From contig NEUU01000030.1 of NCBI GenBank assembly GCA_002304345.1, positions 1 through 39,535 on the forward strand: a stretch of DNA of 39,535 nucleotides, in the 5' to 3' direction. The stretch's first letter is position 1. Each line of letters starts with the position of its first letter. Position numbers and translations under genes: made by a program. The notes beneath the pieces are model-generated. The model was not told where the DNA came from. It ran no database searches and saw only the letters and a program-made list of their open reading frames with translations. Below, in pieces: positions 34,018-39,535 of this stretch. This DNA is from Verrucomicrobia bacterium Tous-C9LFEB. GTDB taxonomy: Bacteria; Verrucomicrobiota; Verrucomicrobiia; Methylacidiphilales; UBA1321.

Positions 34018-35064
34018 ATGAATCCACCGACTACCATCCGGGACCTGGCCAAGGCCGCGGGCGTCTCCATCGCCACCATCTCCATGGCCTTGCGCAATCA
34101 CCCCCGGGTGTCGGCCAAAACCCGGACCACCATCCGCGCGCTCGCCGCCGAGATGGGCTACATTCCCAATCCTCGCGTCGCCGAATTGATGGGCTATCTC
34201 CGCAAAGGCCAGACGGGACAATTCCGGGAAACGCTCGCCTTCGTCAGCAAGATGCCGATGAGCGAATTCAAGATCTACGGGACATTCCATGACCAGTATC
34301 TGGGCGCCATACACCGCGCCGCCGAGTTGGGTTACGCCTGCGAATTTCACACCATCGGCCGCTCGCTGAAGGAAGCCCATCTGGCACGCATCCTGGTCAA
34401 TCGCGGCATACGCGGCGTCCTGGTCCTGCCCCAGATCGACCCCGAGGAGCAATCCAAGGGCTTTGAGTCTTTCCCCTGGGAAAAATTCGCCAGCGTCTCG
34501 ATTGGCTTCTCCTGCCTCATTCCCGACACGCACCGCGTCATGCATGACCAAATTCACGCCCTGCACATCGCCATGGCGGCCTTGCGCAAACGCGGTTACC
34601 AACGCCCGGCATTTATCATCAAGCGCTGGGTCGACAACCGCCTGCGCAATCACTGGACGGCCGGATTCCTCTCCTGCCAGTTACGTTCGTACGCCAAAAA
34701 AAACCACGTGCCGCCCTTTCTCAACCCCGCCGACGAAGCCGGCTTGGTCTCCTGGTTTCGCCGCTGGAAACCGGATGCGCTGATCGGCCCCGATCTGGCC
34801 GGACCAATCGGCGTTCTGGAAAAAGCCGGATTCCGATGTCCGCGGGACTTCGGCTACGCGACACTCGATAAACAGATGGAAGGTCAGTGGGCGTTTCACT
34901 CCGGCATCGCCCAAATGTCGACCTATGTGGGAGAAACCGCCGTCAATCTCCTCGTCGGCTGCCTCCTGCGCAACGAGATTGGGTTACCCACCCATCCTCA
35001 AGTGGTGCTCCTGCCCGGCACGTGGGCGGACGGCGAAACCACTCCGCGACGCACTTCCGCATAA
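34018..35064 (+). CDS. LacI-family transcriptional regulator (locus 2)
   Basis: Sugar-responsive DNA-binding protein, 348 aa. The helix-turn-helix is IRDLAKAAGVSIATISMAL, with I-A-M at the base-reading positions, versus V-A-R in the locus-1 protein. The same unusual hinge pattern appears (IPNPRVAELMGYLRKG). The ligand-binding core follows (about 70-340; RGIRGVLVLPQID is typical). Divergent from the PEP-CTERM/prepilin/beta-helix operon, with the O4 palindrome in between. The two LacI proteins look like members of one clade. The effector is probably a sugar, but it is not known. Confidence 0.9.
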   Translation: MNPPTTIRDLAKAAGVSIATISMALRNHPRVSAKTRTTIRALAAEMGYIPNPRVAELMGYLRKGQTGQFRETLAFVSKMPMSEFKIYGTFHDQYLGAIHRAAELGYACEFHTIGRSLKEAHLARILVNRGIRGVLVLPQIDPEEQSKGFESFPWEKFASVSIGFSCLIPDTHRVMHDQIHALHIAMAALRKRGYQRPAFIIKRWVDNRLRNHWTAGFLSCQLRSYAKKNHVPPFLNPADEAGLVSWFRRWKPDALIGPDLAGPIGVLEKAGFRCPRDFGYATLDKQMEGQWAFHSGIAQMSTYVGETAVNLLVGCLLRNEIGLPTHPQVVLLPGTWADGETTPRRTSA

Positions 35065-35150
35065 TACTCATTCCTTCGAACTCATCCGCGCATTGTAAAA
35101 AAGGCACTGGTGTGTTTTTCCATTTCCAAAAGCACTTCTTCTGCGCCCGG

Positions 35151-35576
35151 TCAAATCTCCTTAATCTCCCTTATTATCCCCTCTTCTTGAGTGCTCTTTC
35201 CAAACCAAAACCAGCGATCATTTCTGAACCAAGCGCGAGAGGTATCTGCAAAACTACCCTTCAAAGGAAACGTGAATTCGAATGGAAGCTGCGAATAAAC
35301 CACCTTTTCGCTCTCAACATATTCGTTCATCGATTCGATGCCTTTTCGGGGATAAACACCCAGACCGACCCGAAACCGGGAACGTCCATTCTTATCAAAT
35401 TGAATGAACACAAAATGAAAATAGCCAGAGTGTACCCTTTTAAACTCGTAGCTACCCCCGCTTTTATCAATGCAGGAAAAGGCAGCACCCTCCAAAAAAG
35501 GAAATAATTCCGTCTTAGAGCCTGCGTAGAATGGACGTAGACGTCGTTCGTTTGTTTGGCAAATCCGCCATGTCAT
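35151..35576 (-). CDS. Hypothetical protein, weakly DUF4304-like
   Basis: 141 aa, no signal peptide, rich in aromatic residues. The ATG at 35576 overlaps the comM stop by 4 bp (ATGA), a sign of a real, coupled gene. The segment FKRVHSGYFHFVFIQFDKNGRSRFRVGLGVYP recalls the middle of DUF4304-type proteins (aromatic strand, then F.V.LGV.P); cut here as FHFVFIQFDK and FRVGLGVYP. The usual N-terminal part of that family is poorly matched, so the gene may be diverged or truncated. No function is assigned. Confidence 0.6.
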   Translation of the reverse strand: MTWRICQTNERRLRPFYAGSKTELFPFLEGAAFSCIDKSGGSYEFKRVHSGYFHFVFIQFDKNGRSRFRVGLGVYPRKGIESMNEYVESEKVVYSQLPFEFTFPLKGSFADTSRAWFRNDRWFWFGKSTQEEGIIREIKEI

Positions 35577-37093
35577 CCCCACAACTGACGATCCAGAGTG
35601 CGATACTGAATCGCCTCGCTGATGTCGTCGGAGGTGATGGATTCGCGACCGGCGAGGTCAGCGATGGTACGACTGACTTTCAAGATGCGGTCGTAAGCGC
35701 GCGCGCTGAGTTGGAGTTCTGCCAGAGCCATGCGCAGCATACTCTCGCTGTCGGCATCCAGCGCGGCGTACACCTTCAACTCCTTCGAACTCATCTGCGC
35801 GTTGCACCGGGTCTTGCGCTTGCCCGCGAACCGCTCGTTCTGCGCCGTACGCGCCTTCAGCACGCGCTCGCGTATGGAGGACGACGGCTCCCCGGCTCCG
35901 TGTTTGAGCAACGTCTCGTGCTTCACCGCGGGAACCTCGACATGGATGTCGATACGGTCCAGCAGCGGACCGGAAATCTTGTTCAAGTAACGCTGTGTTT
36001 CCACCGCCGTGCTGCGTCCGTTCTTCGCGCCGGTCGGCGTCGGATTCATCGCGGCGACCAGCATGAATTGCGCCGGAAAGGTCATCGTACCCGCCGCGCG
36101 GGAGATGGTCACCTGCCCATCTTCCAGTGGCTGGCGCAACACCTCGAGGGCATTGCGTTTGAACTCGGGCAGCTCATCAAGGAAGAGGACACCGTTATGC
36201 GCGAGGCTCACTTCGCCGGGACTCGGATTCGCCGTCCCACCGATCAGGCCAACATCGGAAATCGTATGATGAATCGCGCGAAACGGACGCGAGCGGACAA
36301 AGGCGTCCTGCGCGAGCAAAAGACCGGCCACGCTGTGAATCTTCGTCGTCTCGAGCGCCTCGTCGAGCGTGAGTGGCGGAAAGATACTCGGAATGCGCTT
36401 CGCGAGCATCGATTTGCCACTGCCGGGCGGACCAATCATGAGAATGTTGTGACCACCCGCGACAGCGACCTCCACCGCGCGTTTGACGTGTTCCTGTCCC
36501 TTCACCTCGGAGAAATCGAGATCGCCTCCATCGTGTTCGTCCAGCACGCTGGCGGGATCGACCGTCACGGGTTCCAGCTCGATTTTCTTTTCGAGGAAAT
36601 CGGCCGCCTGCCTCAAGTTATCGATCGCATAGACCGCAATACCTTGCACGATCGCGGCCTCCTTCGCATTCGCGGTCGGAACGAGGATCGCCTGTTTCTT
36701 TTTCTTCTTGGCGGCGAGGGCAATGGCGAGCACGCCTTTCACCGGGCGCACTTCGCCGCTCAGCGCCAACTCTCCCACGATCCAGCACTTCTCCATCCGC
36801 ACCGAGTTCAATTGCTCGGACGCGGCAAGAAGACAAAGCGCAATCGGCAGGTCGAAGCTTGGCCCTTCTTTTTTGACGTCGGCCGGGGCCAGATTGATCG
36901 TGGTGCGGCCATAGGGAAACTTGAAGCCGCTGTTTTCCACGGCGGTCTTCACCCGGTCTCCGCTCTCCTTCACCGCCGTATCGGGCAAGCCCACGACAAC
37001 GACCTTGGGCAGGCCGTAGGTGCAATTGACCTCCACTTCGACGGGATAGGCTTCAACCCCCCAAACGGCTGCGGAAAAGGCTTTGGCAAGCAT
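35573..37093 (-). CDS. comM: YifB/ComM-family Mg-chelatase-like AAA+ ATPase
   Basis: Cytosolic hexameric AAA+ protein. In Vibrio it is a branch-migration helicase that helps integrate DNA during natural transformation. 506 aa, complete. N-terminal Lon-protease-like domain (about 5-170, with GLPKVVVVGLPDTAVKES and INLAPADVKKEG), then the ATPase domain: Walker A GPPGSGKS (221-228), Walker B GVLFLDEL (301-308), sensor AAMNP (347-351), arginine finger R380 in LLDRID, and a C-terminal helical lid. The normal zinc-type CPCG after MNP is TPTG here (351-355), and no other cysteine replaces it. No neighbouring competence gene was seen. Confidence 0.93.
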   Translation of the reverse strand: MLAKAFSAAVWGVEAYPVEVEVNCTYGLPKVVVVGLPDTAVKESGDRVKTAVENSGFKFPYGRTTINLAPADVKKEGPSFDLPIALCLLAASEQLNSVRMEKCWIVGELALSGEVRPVKGVLAIALAAKKKKKQAILVPTANAKEAAIVQGIAVYAIDNLRQAADFLEKKIELEPVTVDPASVLDEHDGGDLDFSEVKGQEHVKRAVEVAVAGGHNILMIGPPGSGKSMLAKRIPSIFPPLTLDEALETTKIHSVAGLLLAQDAFVRSRPFRAIHHTISDVGLIGGTANPSPGEVSLAHNGVLFLDELPEFKRNALEVLRQPLEDGQVTISRAAGTMTFPAQFMLVAAMNPTPTGAKNGRSTAVETQRYLNKISGPLLDRIDIHVEVPAVKHETLLKHGAGEPSSSIRERVLKARTAQNERFAGKRKTRCNAQMSSKELKVYAALDADSESMLRMALAELQLSARAYDRILKVSRTIADLAGRESITSDDISEAIQYRTLDRQLWG

Positions 37094-37164
37094 GTGTCTC
37101 CACAGGAATACAACATCCCCCCTTCGACGCGAGGAAAAAATCCGGCCATGCCGCCAGCGGCCCG

Positions 37165-37581
37165 TTATTCTTCCTTCTCCAGACGAACTCCCAACTGCCG
37201 CATCACCTCGGCATGGGCCAGAATCACGTCCGGATCGCGCTGCAAGGCGTCAAAATAATGCCCCGCCGCCCCCTTATCCCCATCGGAGACCGTCAACAAT
37301 TCCCGGCAGCGATTCGATAAATCGCCAAGCTGTGCTATCGTGAGTGAACCGTTTTTCCCGAAGGCTTCGTCCATGGACACGATCAATTGGGAATGAGGCC
37401 GCAACCACGAGAACCATGAGTCCGTCATCAACAGCCGCACGAATTCCGCCGGGGAATCGATCGTTCCCATCACCCGCTCATATTCGACCCGCTCGGAATC
37501 GACCAACGCCTTGTGCAGTTGGAAGAAAGCGTCGCGCAATTGCCTGAATTGCTGCGGATTTGAAATCGACTCCCGGTTCAT
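37165..37581 (-). CDS. Hypothetical alpha-helical protein
   Basis: 138 aa from the ATG at 37581, all predicted helical, no signal or membrane segment, and no recognised motif. FFQLHKALVDSERVEYERV and LLMTDSWFSWLRPHSQLIV suggest a small helical bundle; its basic/acidic balance is even, with acidic C-terminus LEKEE. It is divergent from poxB (87 bp between starts) and 71 bp upstream of comM on the same strand. A long minus-strand frame runs further upstream across poxB, but only this terminal part is credible. Function unknown. Confidence 0.7.
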   Translation of the reverse strand: MNRESISNPQQFRQLRDAFFQLHKALVDSERVEYERVMGTIDSPAEFVRLLMTDSWFSWLRPHSQLIVSMDEAFGKNGSLTIAQLGDLSNRCRELLTVSDGDKGAAGHYFDALQRDPDVILAHAEVMRQLGVRLEKEE

Positions 37582-37668
37582 ACTTGCCAATTTAACATCG
37601 AATCCACAAAAAGAAATGGTCGCCACGGCGATTATCCGGAAAACAAACCCCTCAACCCAGGAGTGATT

Positions 37669-39396
37669 ATGATCCAGAAAAGCCTCGCTGAAATGATCGT
37701 CGAAACCCTGATCGCCGCCGGTGTCAAACGCGTGTATGGCGTCGTCGGAGATTCCCTCAACGGCTTTCTGGAAGCCGTCGGCAACAGCAAGGAAATCGAG
37801 TGGATTCCGGTGCGCCATGAAGAAACCGGTGCCTTCGCGGCAGGCGCGCAGGCCCACCTGACTGGCGAACTCGCCGTGTGCGCCGGAAGTTGTGGACCGG
37901 GCAACATGCATCTCATCAACGGCCTGTACGATTGCCACCGCAGCCGCGTCCCGGTCCTCGCCATCGCCGCCCACATTCCGAGCAGCGAAATCGGCAGCAA
38001 CTATTTTCAGGAAACGCATCCTGATCAGCTTTTTAACAAATGCAGTCATTATAGTGAGCTCATCACGCATCCCGAACAAATGCCGCGCGTGCTGGAGATC
38101 GCCATTCAAACCGCACTCACGAAACAAGGCGTCGCCGTGGTCGCCATCCCCGGCGACATCGCCCTGCGCCAAGGCAATTACCGCAAGCCCAGCGCCAGCG
38201 TGAAACGGGTCCAACCGCTCCTGCGTCCCTCGCACGAGGAAGTCGATGACCTCGCCCGTCGGCTCAATCACGGCAAGGCGATCACCATTCTGGCCGGAGC
38301 CGGTTGCGCCGGAGCGCATGCCGAATTGATGCAACTGGCCGAAACGTTGAAGTCCCCCATCGTGACCACCCTCCGCGGGCGCGAGCATGTCGAGTACGAC
38401 AACCCCTATGACGTCGGCCTTACGGGATTGATCGGTTATTCCTCCGGTTACCACGCGATCATGGATTGCGACGTCCTGCTCATGCTCGGCACGGACTTCC
38501 CCTATACGCAATTTTACCCGCAAAACGCGACCGTGATTCAGGTCGATCGACGCGGCGAAAATCTCGGTCGCCGGACACGGCTCGACCTCGGACTCATCGG
38601 CGATGTGAAGGAGACGCTGCTCGCTCTTTCGGACAAACTGGAAACCAAAACCGATGACACCCACCTCAAAACCTTCACCGGCCATTACGCGAATGTCCGG
38701 CGCGGTCTCGATGAGCTGGCCGTGGGGGTTCCCGGCCGGAAACCGCTCCATCCCCAATACGTCGCCAAGATGATTGATGAACTCGCCGCGGAAGACACCA
38801 TCTTCTCCTGCGACGTGGGCACTCCCACCATCTGGGCCGCGCGCTATCTGCGCATGAATGGCAAGCGCCGCCTGCTCGGCTCGTTCAATCACGGTTCCAT
38901 GGCCAATGCCATGCCGCAGGCCATCGGAGCACAACTCCAGTTCCCCGGTCGGCAGGTGGTGACGCTCTCGGGTGACGGCGGACTCGCCATGCTGCTCGGC
39001 GATTTGCTCTCGCTACGCCAATTGAAAGTGCCGATCAAAATCGTGCTCTTCAATAATAGCGCGCTCGGCTTTGTCGAACTCGAGATGAAAGCCACCGGCT
39101 TCCTCGAGCACGGCACCCGCTTGGAAAATCCCAACTTCGCCGAATTGGCCAAGGCCGCCGGCCTGTTCGGCGTTCGCGTGGAAGATCCCGCCGATGTGAA
39201 ACCCGCCCTCGCCGCAGCGTTCGCCCACGACGGCCCCGCGCTCGTGGACATGGTGGTCAACCGGCAAGAACTCTCCCTGCCGCCTTCCATCAAATTCGAG
39301 CAAGCCGTCGGCTTCAACCTCTGGGCGCTGAAAGCCGTGCTCAGCGGCCGTGGCAACGAGTTGATCGACCTGGCGAAAAGCGAACTGATTCGCTAA
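37669..39396 (+). CDS. poxB: Pyruvate oxidase / pyruvate:quinone oxidoreductase (PoxB-type, ThDP- and FAD-dependent)
   Basis: Thiamine-diphosphate enzyme of the acetolactate synthase superfamily. PoxB converts pyruvate to acetate and CO2 and passes electrons to quinone at the membrane. 575 aa (E. coli PoxB is 572). AGGAG lies 5 nt before the ATG. The ThDP-activating glutamate is E51 or E52 (RHEETGAFAAGAQA), followed by SCGPGNMHLINGLYD. A middle FAD-type domain has ITILAGAGC and VGLTGLIGYSSGY. The C-terminal ThDP motif runs from GDGG (435-438) to NN (462-463). A family close relative (acetolactate synthase, SpxB) is possible, but PoxB fits best by length and sequence pattern. Confidence 0.88.
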   Translation: MIQKSLAEMIVETLIAAGVKRVYGVVGDSLNGFLEAVGNSKEIEWIPVRHEETGAFAAGAQAHLTGELAVCAGSCGPGNMHLINGLYDCHRSRVPVLAIAAHIPSSEIGSNYFQETHPDQLFNKCSHYSELITHPEQMPRVLEIAIQTALTKQGVAVVAIPGDIALRQGNYRKPSASVKRVQPLLRPSHEEVDDLARRLNHGKAITILAGAGCAGAHAELMQLAETLKSPIVTTLRGREHVEYDNPYDVGLTGLIGYSSGYHAIMDCDVLLMLGTDFPYTQFYPQNATVIQVDRRGENLGRRTRLDLGLIGDVKETLLALSDKLETKTDDTHLKTFTGHYANVRRGLDELAVGVPGRKPLHPQYVAKMIDELAAEDTIFSCDVGTPTIWAARYLRMNGKRRLLGSFNHGSMANAMPQAIGAQLQFPGRQVVTLSGDGGLAMLLGDLLSLRQLKVPIKIVLFNNSALGFVELEMKATGFLEHGTRLENPNFAELAKAAGLFGVRVEDPADVKPALAAAFAHDGPALVDMVVNRQELSLPPSIKFEQAVGFNLWALKAVLSGRGNELIDLAKSELIR

Positions 39397-39535
39397 AGCG
39401 AATTTCGAGTTCATTGTCGCATTGTAAACCTTCCATACCGATCCTTCGACAAGCTCAGGATGACGAATTGAGGAGGTAACCTCAACCAGTAGCGAGGAGT
39501 TCTGGTGAGAGTAGAAACTTACCCTCTGACATTAC
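39397..39535. other. Non-coding stretch after poxB
   Basis: Holds a weak hairpin over the poxB stop (ATTCGC 39388-39393/GCGAAT 39398-39403), the REP-like element at 39441-39464 and a TTGAGG/CCTCAA stem (39468-39473/39480-39485). No gene is seen up to the window end. Confidence 0.5.
39441..39464. repeat. REP-like hairpin (ATCCTTCGACAAGCTCAGGA...)
   Basis: ATCCT (39441-39445) pairs with AGGAT (39457-39461) around an 11-nt loop. This sequence and its complement (TCCTGAGCTTGTCGAAGGA) are familiar to me as an intergenic repeat in various bacterial genomes, but I cannot confirm copy number here. Confidence 0.45.

Noticed and set aside
35071..35804. Match between 35073-35098 and part of comM (35781-35804; NAQMSSKE-like)
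   Set aside because: Only about 24 bp with three mismatches, and no other comM fragment nearby. A duplicated comM remnant is not supported.
35531..37258. A 575-codon plus-strand open frame opposite comM
   Set aside because: Antisense to a complete, motif-rich AAA+ protein. Composition is Arg/His-rich, as expected from a GC-rich shadow frame.
37165..38934. A 589-codon minus-strand open frame opposite poxB
   Set aside because: Only the last 138 codons (from the ATG at 37581) look like a real protein. The rest is antisense to a firmly identified ThDP enzyme and has no family-like sequence.
35075..39428. Two 25-bp stretches after stop codons (35075-35099 and 39404-39428), 20 of 25 bases alike
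   Set aside because: Both end in CGCATTGTAAA, but at this identity and window size such a pair is expected by chance.

Overview
The window reads as chromosomal DNA of a Gram-negative, polysaccharide-using bacterium, most likely of the Verrucomicrobiota (inference, no marker gene present). The evidence is the mix of gene families. There are outer-membrane systems (MlaEFD, TolC/RND, an autotransporter and a two-partner secretion pair). There are two proteins with C-terminal PEP-CTERM sorting signals and two prepilin-like proteins with H-X9-DG-type C-termini. Two divergent LacI-type regulators and several glycoside hydrolases complete the picture. No tRNA, rRNA, CRISPR array, insertion sequence or phage gene was seen.

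Layout. (1) 0.1-3.4 kb, minus strand: mlaE-mlaF-mlaD lipid transport genes that end in ispD. The IspD protein carries an extra C-terminal histidine-kinase-dimerisation-like segment. (2) 3.4-9.5 kb, minus strand: tetR-tolC-RND efflux operon without an adaptor gene, followed by a secreted phosphodiesterase. (3) 9.5-12.5 kb: a GH2 glycosidase divergent from an AraC regulator. (4) 12.5-15.4 kb: an autotransporter. (5) 15.5-21.3 kb: carbohydrate locus 1. A PEP-CTERM/LamG/clan-A glycosidase operon is divergent from a LacI regulator, a prepilin-like gene and a convergent SGNH esterase. Three near-identical 13-bp palindromes sit at the control points. (6) 21.3-30.3 kb: tpsB, a 2138-residue tpsA adhesin with about 53 GLUG repeats, and a separate small secreted protein that shares a motif with TpsA. 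(7) 30.5-35.1 kb: carbohydrate locus 2, with a beta-helix enzyme, a prepilin-like protein and a PEP-CTERM protein divergent from a second LacI regulator. The same palindrome core lies between the divergent genes. (8) 35.1-39.5 kb: a small hypothetical gene, comM, another small hypothetical gene, a PoxB-type pyruvate oxidase, and a terminal non-coding stretch with a REP-like hairpin.

How it fits together. The most distinctive feature is the repeated cassette of loci 1 and 2: a LacI regulator divergent from a PEP-CTERM protein, plus a prepilin-like protein and a secreted carbohydrate-active enzyme. All are apparently wired through TAAC-N-GTTA palindromes. I infer that these are parallel, sugar-inducible surface modules. 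The second notable group is the surface-adhesin block (autotransporter, TpsA/TpsB and the small TpsA-like protein). Most genes are on the minus strand. The exceptions are the AraC gene, both LacI genes, one prepilin-like gene and poxB.
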